Assembly: GCF_000423325.1 (NCBI RefSeq)
Contig: NZ_AUHT01000007.1
Coordinates: 1-64,000 of the forward strand
Source of the DNA: Lysobacter defluvii IMMIB APB-9 = DSM 18482
GTDB taxonomy: Bacteria > Pseudomonadota > Gammaproteobacteria > Xanthomonadales > Xanthomonadaceae
Length of the DNA: 64,000 nucleotides
Direction of reading: 5' to 3'
The first letter of the stretch is position 1. The number at the start of each line of letters is the position of its first letter. Under the pieces are notes generated by a model. That model saw nothing but the letters and a program-made list of their open reading frames with translations. It did no database searches and was not told where the DNA came from. Shown here piece after piece: positions 52,985-61,745 of this stretch. Position numbers and translations under genes: made by a program.

Positions 52985-53185
52985 TCAGCCGAGCGTGCGC
53001 TCGAACTCCCGCACTTCCTCCTCGGCGCGCTCGCGGTTCCAGCCGTAGCGCTCCTGGAGCTTGCCCGACAGGTACTCGGAGTTGCCCTCGGCAACGTCGA
53101 ACACGTCGTCGGTCAGGTCGCCCCAGCGCGCCTGCGCCTTGCCTTTGATCTGGGTCCACTTGCCCGCAATGATGTCCTTGTTCAT
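52985..53185 (-). CDS. CsbD-family stress protein
   Basis: 66 residues. [34 protein letters not shown] is the YjbJ/CsbD signature; members are general-stress induced, function unclear. Followed by a strong terminator. The entericidin-like gene is 46 nt upstream on the same strand. Confidence 0.9.
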   Translation of the reverse strand: MNKDIIAGKWTQIKGKAQARWGDLTDDVFDVAEGNSEYLSGKLQERYGWNRERAEEEVREFERTLG

Positions 53186-53231
53186 ATAGTCAGTCCTCCG
53201 GTGTATGGGGAGAGAAGCTGCCCGGTCCCGC

Positions 53232-53381
53232 TCAGCAGTCCGCGTCGCGGCAGTCCTGGGCGGTTTCCTCGATCGTCTCGCCCGCCGACTGCATGTCCTT
53301 GCCGGCCCCGGCAACGGTGTGGCAAGCCGTCAGGCCGAGCGAAAACAGCGACAGCAGCATCAGGGTGGTCAAACGCTTCAT
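53232..53381 (-). CDS. Entericidin A/B-type small lipoprotein
   Basis: 49 residues. Signal peptide with lipobox GLTAC (Cys20), mature part [20 protein letters not shown], the entericidin EcnA/EcnB pattern, then a Cys-containing end. GAGGAGGAAGCC precedes the ATG. Entericidins are a toxin-like bacteriolytic lipoprotein and its antidote in other bacteria; only one copy is present here, and its role is unproven. Predicted to sit in the cell envelope. With CsbD it forms a stress-type pair. Confidence 0.88.
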   Translation of the reverse strand: MKRLTTLMLLSLFSLGLTACHTVAGAGKDMQSAGETIEETAQDCRDADC

Positions 53382-53501
53382 GGCTTCCTCCTCGTCGGCG
53401 ATGCGCCTGTTGGTCCGGCCGCGCGTGCGGCCTTGGCGACATCATCGCGTGGGCGGTCGTGAAGCCAACGTGCACCACCGGAGGGAGTGGCGCGCTCCTG
53501 T

Positions 53502-54425
53502 TCAGCGACGCAGCAGGGTCGACTTCCCGAACAGGCTCTCCACCAGGTCGATCGCCACCAGGGCGGTCTTGTTGTTGACGTCGAAGATCGGGTTGAGCTC
53601 GACGATGTCCAGCGAGCCCATGCGCCCGCAGTCGTGGATCATCTCCATCGCCAGCTGCGCCTCGCGGTAGGTCGGCCCCCCCGGCACCGTGGTCGGCACG
53701 CCCGGAGCGATCGACGGATCCAGGAAGTCGACGTCGAAGCTCACGTGCAGGTGGGTGTCCTCGTCCATGTCGGCGAGCACCTCCTCCATCACCCGCCGCA
53801 TGCCGACCTCGTCGATGTAGCGCATGTCGTACACGGGCAGGTCGTGGTCGCGGACCATGCGCTTCTCGCCCTCGTCGACGGAGCGGATGCCGACCTGCCG
53901 GATCTGGGACGGCGCCATCATCGGCGACTCGCCGGACAGGTGGGTCAGTGCCTCCGGCCCGATCCCGCACAGGCAGGCGACCGGCATGCCGTGGATGTTC
54001 CCGGAGGGCGTGGCGTCGGCGCTGTTGAAGTCGGTGTGCGCGTCCATCCAAACGACCCGCAGCTTCTTGCCCTGCTCGCGGCACCAGCGCGCCACGGCGG
54101 TGATCGAGCCGAGGCCGAGGCAGTGGTCGCCGCCCATCATGATCGGCATCCGGCCGCGGGCGAGTTCGGCGTAGACCGCGTCCATCGCGGCGCGGTTCCA
54201 GGCCGCGACCTCGGCGAGGTGGCGATAGCCATCGACCGGCTCCTGCCACGGATTGTCCGGTCCGGTGACGTTGCCGCAGTCCTGGACGTCCAGACCGCGG
54301 GCGGCGAGCGCCTCGCGCAGGCCGGCGATGCGCAGGGTCTCCGGCCCCAGTCGGGCGCCCCGCTCCCCGGCGCCCACGTCGGTGGGTACGCCAATGAGTG
54401 AAATGGCGGGGTTGGGATGGTTCAT
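53502..54425 (-). CDS. rocF: Arginase/agmatinase-family ureohydrolase
   Basis: 307 residues. Binuclear Mn site blocks GGDHCLGLGSIT, VVWMDAHTDFN and VSFDVDFLDPSIAPGV are complete. SGNIHGMPVA and the residue pattern match arginase (arginine to ornithine and urea). The ATG 54425 lies next to tRNA-Thr, transcribed in the same direction. Confidence 0.92.
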   Translation of the reverse strand: MNHPNPAISLIGVPTDVGAGERGARLGPETLRIAGLREALAARGLDVQDCGNVTGPDNPWQEPVDGYRHLAEVAAWNRAAMDAVYAELARGRMPIMMGGDHCLGLGSITAVARWCREQGKKLRVVWMDAHTDFNSADATPSGNIHGMPVACLCGIGPEALTHLSGESPMMAPSQIRQVGIRSVDEGEKRMVRDHDLPVYDMRYIDEVGMRRVMEEVLADMDEDTHLHVSFDVDFLDPSIAPGVPTTVPGGPTYREAQLAMEMIHDCGRMGSLDIVELNPIFDVNNKTALVAIDLVESLFGKSTLLRR

Positions 54426-54442
54426 GGGGCCTCCTGCGACGC

Positions 54443-54518
54443 TGGTGCCGGCTGTCAGACTCGAACTGACGACCTACCGCTTACAAGGCGGTTGCTCTAC
54501 CAACTGAGCTAAGCCGGC
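54443..54518 (-). tRNA. tRNA-Thr(TGT), CCA encoded
   Basis: 76 nt. Acceptor GCCGGCT/AGCCGGC, D-arm GCTCAGTTGGTAGAGC, anticodon stem ACCGC/GCGGT with loop CTTGTAA (anticodon TGT, reads ACA). T-loop AGTTCGAGTCT; the 3' ACCA is encoded. Confidence 0.97.
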
Positions 54519-54532
54519 GGAAGCCCCTGATT

Positions 54533-55210
54533 CTAACGTGCCACGTCCGCGTCCACCTCCGCGGCGCAGCCGTCCTCGAGCACCTGCGCGGCGCCCAGGC
54601 GCTCGCCGGCCGCCCCGGCGTCGAAGCCGGCGCGGACCCGGGCGTCCACCCAGTACTCCGCCTCGCCCCCGCCGAACGGCTCCACGCGGACCCCGAAACC
54701 GGCCCCGCGCAGGTCGGCGGCCCGGGCTTCCGCGCGGGCGCGGTCGCGGTACATCCCGAGCGCGACCACGCCCTCGTCGACGCCTTCGCGCATGACGTAG
54801 TAGTCGTCGAAGCCCGCCTCGGCCACGCGTCCGGCCGCTTCGATCCCCGCCTCGATGCTTTCCGCCGGGAGCACCACCCGCCAGTTCTCCGGCGGTCCGG
54901 GCCACTCGCGGCGCAGCCGTGCCCCGGCCACGTCCGGCTCCAGGGCCGCGACGGCCTCGGCGCCGGAGTCGGCATCGGCGAACGGTCCCAGGCGGTAGCA
55001 CGCCGTGGCCGGCGCGGTTTCCGGCGCCGGGCCCGGGCCGGCTTCGCCGCCGGCCGCGGGCGCAGTCGGCTCGTCGACCAGTTGCAGCAGCGCGGCATTC
55101 CCGATCTGCGGCGTGAACCCCGGCACCGGCGGCTCGGGCCGGGCGATCCACCAGGCGGCGACGCCCAGGTTGAGCACCAGCAACAGGACGATGAGCGCGC
55201 GCGTCAGCAT
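54533..55210 (-). CDS. SPOR-domain-like membrane-anchored protein
   Basis: 225 residues. One N-terminal membrane helix (LTRALIVLLLVLNLGVAAWWIA) and a Pro/Ala-rich spacer anchor a periplasmic part. Two repeats near 66-140 and 145-200 (YRLGPFADADSGAEAVAALE; VVALGMYRDRARAEARAADLRGAGFGVRVEPF) fit SPOR-domain peptidoglycan-binding folds. A TACAAT box ends six bases before the ATG. Downstream of coaX; function in cell-wall division is inferred. Confidence 0.72.
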   Translation of the reverse strand: MLTRALIVLLLVLNLGVAAWWIARPEPPVPGFTPQIGNAALLQLVDEPTAPAAGGEAGPGPAPETAPATACYRLGPFADADSGAEAVAALEPDVAGARLRREWPGPPENWRVVLPAESIEAGIEAAGRVAEAGFDDYYVMREGVDEGVVALGMYRDRARAEARAADLRGAGFGVRVEPFGGGEAEYWVDARVRAGFDAGAAGERLGAAQVLEDGCAAEVDADVAR

Positions 55211-55216
55211 GGCGCG

Positions 55217-55222
55217 ATTGTA
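55217..55222 (-). promoter_or_regulatory. Candidate -10 box of the SPOR gene, start-proximal
   Basis: TACAAT followed by CGCGCC and ATG on the minus strand, six-base spacing, implying a leaderless transcript. A -35 is not evident. Confidence 0.45.
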
Positions 55223-55232
55223 GGCAAGCGGC

Positions 55233-55973
55233 TCACGGCGCGGCTTGCGCCCGCGCCCACTCCGACAATCCCTCGAGCACCAGCATCGGCCGCATGCTGG
55301 CGCCGGGGAGCTCCGCAGCCAACGCGGCGGCGCCCCCGCCGTGCAGCAGCAGGCGCGGCACGTCCCCCAGCAGGTCGCATGCGCGCTCCATCCGCTGCAG
55401 GACCAGCGCGACGGCAGCGCCCTCGCAGCCCGATGCCAGCGCATCGGCGGTATCGGTGGCGAACGCGGTGGCCACGCCACCCTCCGCTGGCAGATGCGCG
55501 GCGCGGGCGTGCAGGGCCTCCCGCATCAGGGTCGGCGAGGGCGCGATCAGCCCACCGTGGTGCCGGCCTCCGGCGTCGACCAGGTCTAGGGTGAGCGCGG
55601 TGCCCACCCCGCAGACCAGTGCCGCCCCGCCGCCGTCGGCGCTTGCCGCGAGCAGGGCCAGGAATCGGTCCACCCCCAGCCGCGCCGGCTCCGGGTACCC
55701 CACCTGCAGCCGGCCCAGGCGCGCCACCGTCGCCGCGTGGCTGATCCGCCGGCAGCGCGCGGCCAGCGCGCGCGACAGCTGCAGGCGCAAGGCGGGCCCC
55801 GCCACCGCCGCCACGTGGGCCACGTCGACGTGGCCGGGGAGCGCGGCCTCCAGTGCCGGCCCGAACCCCTCGCCCCCGTGCGGCACGGCGACCACTTCGC
55901 CGATCGCGCCGTCGTCGTGCAGCGGCGCCATCTTCAGCCGGGTGTTGCCCAGGTCGAACAGCCAGGACTGCAT
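55233..55973 (-). CDS. coaX: Type III pantothenate kinase
   Basis: 246 residues, ASKHA fold. Phosphorylates pantothenate in CoA synthesis. FDLGNTRLKMA (phosphate 1), GVDRFLALLAA and GTALTLDLVDAGGRHHGGLIAPS (phosphate 2/adenosine) are typical of CoaX. The start shares one base with the birA stop (TGATG). Confidence 0.93.
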   Translation of the reverse strand: MQSWLFDLGNTRLKMAPLHDDGAIGEVVAVPHGGEGFGPALEAALPGHVDVAHVAAVAGPALRLQLSRALAARCRRISHAATVARLGRLQVGYPEPARLGVDRFLALLAASADGGGAALVCGVGTALTLDLVDAGGRHHGGLIAPSPTLMREALHARAAHLPAEGGVATAFATDTADALASGCEGAAVALVLQRMERACDLLGDVPRLLLHGGGAAALAAELPGASMRPMLVLEGLSEWARAQAAP

Positions 55974-56788
55974 CAGCCGGCCCTTCGCACGCTCACTTCG
56001 CCGGCGTGGAAGGCGCGCTCGGTGCCATCCTCCAGGCGGACGCGCAACGCGCCGCCGCCGGCGAGGCCCCGGGCCACCCCGTGCATGGCGTTCCCTTCCA
56101 GCTGCACCGTCACCTGGGCTCCCTCGAGCACGTCCAGCGCGCGGAACCGGGGCAGGAACGGGGCCAGGCCGTCGCGGTCGAACAGGTCCAGCGCAGGCAC
56201 CCAGTGGTCGAGCACCGCCGCCGCCAGCTCGCTCGCCGGCGGCGGTTGGCCGGAGAGCGCCGCCAGGTCGCACCAGGGCTGGTCGATCCGGCCGGCGGCG
56301 CCGGCGTCCACGCGCGAGTTCACCCCCAGCCCGAGCACGGCGCGCGACTGCCCGTCGCCGGTTCCGGCGCCTTCCACCAGCAGGCCGCCCAGCTTGCGCA
56401 ACCCGGCGGGCGAGGCAACCACCAGGTCGTTGGGCCACTTCAGGCGCACCTCCTGGTAGCCGAGCGCGTGCAGGGCTTCCGCCGCGGCGATCCCGGCAAC
56501 CAGGCTGAGGCCTTCCAGCCGCGCCGGCCCGCCGGAGAAGCCGCGCGAAAGCGACAGGTACAGGTTGCCGCCCTGCGGCGATGCCCAGTCCCTCCCGCGC
56601 CGGCCCCGCCCCGCGTCCTGGCAGTCGGCGGCCAGCACCGCCGCCAGGCCGCCTTCCGGCACCGGCCGGCGCAACAGCTCGGCATTGGTCGAGTCCACCC
56701 GCCGCAGCACGGCCAGGGACGCCATCCGGGCGCGGACCTGCGGCCGCAGGCGGGCAAGGATCAGGTCGCTGTCGAGGGAGTCGGCCAT
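55973..56788 (-). CDS. birA: Biotin--[acetyl-CoA-carboxylase] ligase, no repressor HTH
   Basis: 271 residues. VDSTNAELLRR, AADCQDAGRGRRGRDWASPQGGNLYLS (biotin/ATP site), VRLKWPNDLVV and KLGGLLVEG are the ligase core. The N-terminal DNA-binding domain of E. coli-type BirA is missing, so it is the single-function form. Coupled to coaX by a one-base overlap. Confidence 0.94.
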   Translation of the reverse strand: MADSLDSDLILARLRPQVRARMASLAVLRRVDSTNAELLRRPVPEGGLAAVLAADCQDAGRGRRGRDWASPQGGNLYLSLSRGFSGGPARLEGLSLVAGIAAAEALHALGYQEVRLKWPNDLVVASPAGLRKLGGLLVEGAGTGDGQSRAVLGLGVNSRVDAGAAGRIDQPWCDLAALSGQPPPASELAAAVLDHWVPALDLFDRDGLAPFLPRFRALDVLEGAQVTVQLEGNAMHGVARGLAGGGALRVRLEDGTERAFHAGEVSVRRAG

Positions 56789-56924
56789 GTCCTGGAAAGC
56801 GGTCGCGGGATGCCAAGCATGCCGTGCAGCGCAGGGGCTTGCACAACCGGGCGTGATCGCCGCGGCCGTGTCAACCGCCGCGTGACGTTCGCGTTATAGT
56901 CAGGGAGTCGCCGAGGTCCCCCGC

Positions 56925-57188
56925 ATGAACCGTATCCTCCTGATCCTGCTGCTGTCCTCCCCGGGTGCCGTCCTGGCCGGCGAGTCCATGGCCGCACCGG
57001 ACGGCAGCGAGTGTGCCGAGGCGCATGCCGGCCCCGTGGCAGGCGAGTCCACGACCCCGCGCAAGGCCGAGCAGGGCATCCGCGGCGGCGATGCGGGCAC
57101 GATCCCCGGCGCCAAGGCCGGCCCGGACATGACCGACCACCTGCGGCCCCCGAGCTGGCGCAGCTACCTGCCCGGCATGCTGCGCTGA
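56925..57188 (+). CDS. Small exported protein, unknown function
   Basis: 87 residues: a signal peptide (MNRILLILLLSSPGAVLAG) and a mature Gly/Pro-rich part with SECAEAHAGPVAGES and a conserved-looking C-terminus LRPPSWRSYLPGMLR. The next gene begins at or near its stop codon, so the two are likely coupled. A TATAGT box lies 25 nt upstream. Confidence 0.6.
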   Translation: MNRILLILLLSSPGAVLAGESMAAPDGSECAEAHAGPVAGESTTPRKAEQGIRGGDAGTIPGAKAGPDMTDHLRPPSWRSYLPGMLR

Positions 57189-57196
57189 CCGGCCGC

Positions 57197-57961
57197 TTGC
57201 GCGCACTCCTTCGCCGGTTCCGCCGGCCTCCCCCCACGATCGACGACGACACCTGGGCCGCCGCCTGCCGGCAGGGTCCCTGGCTGGCCGCGCTGCCCGA
57301 CGGGCGCCGCGCGCGCCTGCGCGGGCTGGCCGCGCTGTTCCTGCAGCGCAAGGCGATCACCCCGATCGGCGGCCTGGAACTGGACGGGGCCGAGCGCTGC
57401 CTGCTGGCGGCGCTGTGCTGCCTGCCGCTGCTGGAATTCGGGGAGGAAGGGCTGCATGGCTGGACCCAGCTGCTGGTCTACCCGGAGGCGTTCCGGGTCC
57501 AGCGCAACCACGTCGACGCGGCCGGGGTGCTGCACGAGTGGCAGGACGAGCTGATCGGCGAGTCCTGGGAGGCCGGCCCGCTGATCCTGTCCTGGGCCGA
57601 CGTGATGGCGGACTGCGCCGAGCCGCGCGCCGGCTTCTGCGTGGCCGCGCACGAGATGGCGCACAAGCTGGACGTGCTCGACGGCGCCCTGGACGGCACC
57701 CCGCCGCTGCCCCGCGAGTGGCAACGTGCCTGGGCCCGTGATTTCCAGGCCGCCTACGAGGCGTTCTGCCGGCAGGTGGACGCGGGCGCGCCGACGCGGA
57801 TCGACCCCTACGCCGCGGAGGCGGAGGAGGAGTTCTTCGCCGTGGCCACCGAGTACCACTTCAGCGACCCGGCCACGCTGCGCGCGGAGATGCCCGCCGT
57901 GGCCGCGCACCTGGCACGGCTGTACGGCCCACCGCCGTTCGACCCCGCCCCGGCGGACTAG
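57197..57961 (+). CDS. mtfA: MtfA/M90-family zinc peptidase
   Basis: About 254 residues. The zinc site is HEMAHKLD (HExxH) with VAAHEMAHKLDVLDGALDG and the third ligand in EEEFFAVATEYHFS. Related to MtfA, which in E. coli controls Mlc. The start is uncertain: TTG 57197 is used here; CTG 57185 or others are possible since no ATG exists close to the fold start. Its stop overlaps the convergent kinase gene stop (CTAG). Confidence 0.85.
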   Translation: MRALLRRFRRPPPTIDDDTWAAACRQGPWLAALPDGRRARLRGLAALFLQRKAITPIGGLELDGAERCLLAALCCLPLLEFGEEGLHGWTQLLVYPEAFRVQRNHVDAAGVLHEWQDELIGESWEAGPLILSWADVMADCAEPRAGFCVAAHEMAHKLDVLDGALDGTPPLPREWQRAWARDFQAAYEAFCRQVDAGAPTRIDPYAAEAEEEFFAVATEYHFSDPATLRAEMPAVAAHLARLYGPPPFDPAPAD

Positions 57962-59367
57962 AGCCGCGAGGGCAACTGCACCTCGAACCGGGCGCCGCCC
58001 AGTTCCGCCGAGGCGCCCACGTCCAGCGTGCCGCGATAGGCGCGGATGATGTCCTGCACGATCGCCAGCCCGATGCCGTGGCCGTGCACCCGTTCGTCGC
58101 CGCGCACGCCGCGCTGGAGCACGTCGGCCACGGCCTCGGGCGCGATGCCGGCGCCGTCGTCCTCCACCACCAGCACCAGGCCGGGGCGGCGGTCGGGCGC
58201 GCACTCACTCGGCCGCGCGGTCAGCAGCACCCGCGAGGATGCCCACTTGAATGCGTTCTCCAGCAGGTTGCCCAGCAGCTCCTGCAGGTCGCCGCGCTCG
58301 CCGTGGAACTGCACCCCCTCGGCCAGGTCGAACTCGCACAGCACGCCCTTGGAGGCGTAGACCTTCTCCAGGCTGGTCACCAGCGCCTCGGCCTCCGGTT
58401 CGATCGGCACCGGCGCCGAGAACAGCGCGTGCCCGCCCGAGGCCGCCCGCGCCAGCTGGTAGGACACCAGTTCGGTCATGCGCCGCAGCTGGGTATCCAG
58501 CTCCCGGCGCAGTTCGTCCTCGGGCGCGTCGGCGTCGAGCCGGGTGCGCAGCACCGCGAGCGGGGTCTTCAGGCTGTGGGCGAGGTCGGCCAGGGTGTTG
58601 CGCTGGCGGTCGAGGTTCTCGCGCTCGCTCTCGATGAAGGCATTGATGCTCTCGGCGAGGGGTTCGAGCTCGCGCGGATGGCGCTCGCTCATCCGCGACG
58701 CGTCGCCACGCTGGACGCGCTTGAGGTCCCAGATGACCTTGCGCATCGGCCTCAGGCTCCAGCGCAGGATCAGCACCTGGCCCAGCAGCAGGATCAGCCC
58801 GACGCCGCCCAGGTAGCGCCACAGCGCGGCGCGGAACACCTCCACCTGGCGGCTCAGCGCGGTCGTGTCCTCGAGGATGTAGACGGTGTAGGGGACCTCG
58901 TCCTCCTGCCCGTCCTCGTCGCTGCCGACCCAGATCAGGCCGCGGCCATACCGGTAGGCCTGGCCTTCCTCGCCGTTGAGCTCGACGATGTCCAGCGGCC
59001 CCTCGAAGACCTCCTCGCCCACCGCCAGCATCTGGCCGTCGGGCAACAGCGGCCCCACCGAGGAGGAGGAATCCCAGTGCTGGTCGGCCAGCACCACCTC
59101 GGCATACAGGCCGCTGCCCGGACGCTCGAAGCGCGGGTCCGGCGGCGTGTACGGGGGAATGAAGGTGCCGTCGCGGGCGAAGTCGCTGTCGGCATACGCA
59201 AGCGCGAAGCTGCGCATGCGCTGGTAGAGGTTGTTCTCGGCGGTCTCGAGGAACGCCCGGTCCAGGGCCACGCCGGCGAGCGCCAGGAAGGCCACCAGTC
59301 CGATGCTGGCGGCCATCACCTGGCGCGCCTGCAGCGAGCGCGGCCGGCCCCAGTTCATGATCGACAT
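57958..59367 (-). CDS. phoQ: PhoQ-like sensor histidine kinase
   Basis: 469 residues. Membrane helix at about 16-36, periplasmic sensor of about 150 residues rich in Asp/Glu (VGSDEDGQEDEVP), second helix near 185-205, HAMP-like linker, and dimerisation box with the phospho-His in LADLAHSLKTPLAVLRTRLD. ATP site: NLLENAFKWASSRV, DDGAGIAPEA, GHGIGLAIVQDII. The acidic sensor resembles PhoQ-type Mg2+ and peptide sensors. It overlaps MtfA at the stop and lies 63 nt after phoP. Confidence 0.88.
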   Translation of the reverse strand: MSIMNWGRPRSLQARQVMAASIGLVAFLALAGVALDRAFLETAENNLYQRMRSFALAYADSDFARDGTFIPPYTPPDPRFERPGSGLYAEVVLADQHWDSSSSVGPLLPDGQMLAVGEEVFEGPLDIVELNGEEGQAYRYGRGLIWVGSDEDGQEDEVPYTVYILEDTTALSRQVEVFRAALWRYLGGVGLILLLGQVLILRWSLRPMRKVIWDLKRVQRGDASRMSERHPRELEPLAESINAFIESERENLDRQRNTLADLAHSLKTPLAVLRTRLDADAPEDELRRELDTQLRRMTELVSYQLARAASGGHALFSAPVPIEPEAEALVTSLEKVYASKGVLCEFDLAEGVQFHGERGDLQELLGNLLENAFKWASSRVLLTARPSECAPDRRPGLVLVVEDDGAGIAPEAVADVLQRGVRGDERVHGHGIGLAIVQDIIRAYRGTLDVGASAELGGARFEVQLPSRL

Positions 59368-59430
59368 GGCGGCAGGGTAGCGGCTGGCGCCGAGCGGCGC
59401 GAGCGGCCGCCGGCGCCTGGCACGCAGCGC

Positions 59431-60114
59431 TTACTCGCCGCTGCGCGGGATGGCGAAGCGGTAGCCGCGCCCGCGGACGGTCTCGATCGGCTTGAGGGTG
59501 CCGTCGGGGTCCAGCTTCTTGCGCAGGCGGCCGATGAAGACCTCCAGCACGTTGGAGTCGCGGTCGAAGTCCTGCTGGTAGATGTGCTCGGTCAGGTCGG
59601 CCTTCGAGACCAGCTCGCCGGCGTGCATCATCAGGTACTCGAGCACCTTGTACTCGTAGCTGGTCAGGTCGACGTTCTGGCCATGCACGCTGACCGTTTG
59701 CGCGGCCAGGTCGAGCATCACCGGGCCGCACTCCAGCGTGGGCTTGCTCCAGCCGGCGGCACGGCGCACCAGCGCATTGATGCGCGCCAGCAGCTCCTCG
59801 ACGTGGAAGGGCTTGACCAGGTAGTCGTCGGCGCCCTGCTTGAGTCCCTCGACCTTGTCCTGCCAGCTCGAACGGGCGGTCAGGATCAGGATCGGGAAGC
59901 TCTTGTCCTCGTCGCGCAGGGCCTTGATCAGCTCCATGCCCGACATCTTGGGCAGGCCCAGGTCGATGATGCCCAGGTCGAACGGCACCTCGCGCCCCAT
60001 GTACAGGCCTTCCTCACCGTCCTGGGCCGCGTCCACGGCGAATCCCTCGCGCTTGAGCCGTGCCGCCAGCGTCTCGCGCAGCGGGGCCTCGTCTTCCACC
60101 AGCAGGATACGCAT
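59431..60114 (-). CDS. phoP: PhoP-like OmpR-family response regulator
   Basis: 227 residues. Receiver domain with acidic pocket VEDEA and phospho-Asp at residue 51 (IIDLGLPKMSG), Lys in DDYLVKPF. Winged helix ends VLEVFIGRLRKKLDPDG and VRGRGYRF. ATG 60114 follows ACGAGGAGTGACC; a GTG two codons upstream is an alternative. Part of a PepSY-phoP-phoQ unit. Confidence 0.93.
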   Translation of the reverse strand: MRILLVEDEAPLRETLAARLKREGFAVDAAQDGEEGLYMGREVPFDLGIIDLGLPKMSGMELIKALRDEDKSFPILILTARSSWQDKVEGLKQGADDYLVKPFHVEELLARINALVRRAAGWSKPTLECGPVMLDLAAQTVSVHGQNVDLTSYEYKVLEYLMMHAGELVSKADLTEHIYQQDFDRDSNVLEVFIGRLRKKLDPDGTLKPIETVRGRGYRFAIPRSGE

Positions 60115-60176
60115 GGTCACTCCTCGTAACGGTAGATGAATTCCCTGAACAGGGATCCTACCCGAAGGGTGCGGCC

Positions 60177-60542
60177 TTAGTTGTCGTCGCTGCGTAAACG
60201 GCGCGAGGTGCCGTCGTCCAGATACACGCGTACGCGCCCCGCGGAGTCGACCACCTTGATCCGGCTGATGGTCCGGCCATCGAAGGGGACCAGTTCCGCG
60301 CTCAGGACCTGCCCGCCGGTACGGCGTTCCACCCGGCGCACCGCCTCCGACAGCTCCCTCTGGTTCCGGCTGCCGGTCGCGCGCCGCGGACCATGGTCGC
60401 TGGCGCCGACCGGGGCGCGTCGGATCAGCTCCCGGTTCGACTCCCGGGCCTTGTCGCGCGTCCGCTGTGCCCAGGCGTCGCCCGCGGTTCCCGCGATCAG
60501 GACCACCCCCAGGGACAGGACACAGGCAAAACGCGCACGCAT
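60177..60542 (-). CDS. PepSY-domain exported protein
   Basis: 121 residues. Signal peptide (MRARFACVLSLGVVLIAG, cleaved after AWA), then a region ending in a PepSY-like fold: LSEAVRRVERRTGGQVLSAELV and ISRIKVVDSAGRVRVYLDDGTSRRL. PepSY proteins often sit with two-component systems and inhibit proteases or sense envelope stress. It precedes phoP by 62 nt. Confidence 0.82.
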   Translation of the reverse strand: MRARFACVLSLGVVLIAGTAGDAWAQRTRDKARESNRELIRRAPVGASDHGPRRATGSRNQRELSEAVRRVERRTGGQVLSAELVPFDGRTISRIKVVDSAGRVRVYLDDGTSRRLRSDDN

Positions 60543-60673
60543 GGCAGGTCGGACGGCTCTCGACTCGGGCGGCTTTCCATCATTGGAACGCCGCGGTGAA
60601 TCCGGTCTGAACTTTTTCTTCACGGCGTTGTCGCGTTCAGTCTCTCACCGACCGCCGCGGATGTCTGCCCGGT

Positions 60674-61657
60674 TCAGCGGGTCGGCTCCAGCGCCCGTTC
60701 GATGAGCGACCAGTCCGCGCCCGGACGGTGCGCGCCCTCGCTGAGTACCTGACGGAAGGCCCGCCCGCCGCGCTGCCCGGCGAACAGGCCCAGCAGGTGG
60801 CGGGTGATGTGCTTGAGGTACACCCCGCGCTCCAGCTGCGACTCGATGTACGGACGCATTTCACGCAAGACCCCCTCGCGCGTGCGCGGCTCGCCCCCGA
60901 ACCAGGCGCGATCCAGCTCGTGCAGCAGCCAGGGCGTGTGGTAGGCCGCACGCCCCAGCATCACCCCGTCCAGGTGCCCGAGCTGCTCGGCGGCCACCTC
61001 GGCATCGGCGATGCCGCCGTTGACCACCACCTCCAGTTCCGGCCGCTCGCGCTTTAGGCGCCAGGCCCAGTCGCGGCGCAGCGGCGGGATGTCGCGGTTT
61101 TCCTTGGGGCTCAGGCCCTGCAGCCAGGCATTGCGTGCATGCACCACGAAGCTGCGGCAACCCGCAGCGGCCACGGTGTCGATGAAGCCGAGGAAGCGCT
61201 CGTACTCATTGTCGTCGTCCACACCGAGGCGGCATTTGACCGTGACCGGCACCGGGCAGGCCTCCTGCATCGCGGCCACGCACTCGGCGACCAGCGCCGG
61301 CTCGCGCATCAGGCAGGCCCCGAACCGGCCTGCCTGCACCCGGTCGGAGGGGCAACCGCAGTTGAGGTTGACCTCGTCGAAGCCCGCATCCGCGGCGATG
61401 CGCGCCGCCTGCGCCAGCAGGTCCGGCTCGCTTCCGCCCAGCTGCAGGGCGACCGGGTGTTCGGACGGGTCCATCGCCAGCAGCCGGGCGCGGTCGCCAC
61501 GGATCACCGCGTTGGCGTGGACCATCTCGGTGTACAGGCGGGCGTGCGGCGCCAGGATGCGGTGGAATACCCGGCAGTGGGTGTCGGTCCAGTCCATCAT
61601 CGGGGCGACGGACAGGCGCACCGAGGCCGCGTACCGCGTGTGCAGGCGGGTCTGCAA
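60674..61657 (-). CDS. dusA: tRNA-dihydrouridine(20/20a) synthase
   Basis: About 327 residues. FMN TIM-barrel enzyme reducing U20/U20a in tRNA. SVAPMMDWTDTHCRVFHRI, the catalytic-Cys region EVNLNCGCPSDRVQAGRFGACLM, VVNGGIADAE and MLGRAAYHTPWLL are DusA-type. TTG at 61657 with upstream TAGAAT is the likely start; the frame runs to 61768 without good start context. Confidence 0.92.
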   Translation of the reverse strand: MQTRLHTRYAASVRLSVAPMMDWTDTHCRVFHRILAPHARLYTEMVHANAVIRGDRARLLAMDPSEHPVALQLGGSEPDLLAQAARIAADAGFDEVNLNCGCPSDRVQAGRFGACLMREPALVAECVAAMQEACPVPVTVKCRLGVDDDNEYERFLGFIDTVAAAGCRSFVVHARNAWLQGLSPKENRDIPPLRRDWAWRLKRERPELEVVVNGGIADAEVAAEQLGHLDGVMLGRAAYHTPWLLHELDRAWFGGEPRTREGVLREMRPYIESQLERGVYLKHITRHLLGLFAGQRGGRAFRQVLSEGAHRPGADWSLIERALEPTR

Positions 61658-61691
61658 GGAATCGTTCCGTGGAGTCGTGGACGGGGCCGGG

Positions 61692-61697
61692 ATTCTA
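61692..61697 (-). promoter_or_regulatory. dusA: Candidate -10 box of dusA
   Basis: TAGAAT 34 nt upstream of the assumed TTG start. No -35 match. Confidence 0.35.
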
Positions 61698-61745
61698 CCC
61701 GCAGGACCGCCGGGCCCCGGTCCGGCACCGGGTTGGGTGCGGGCG

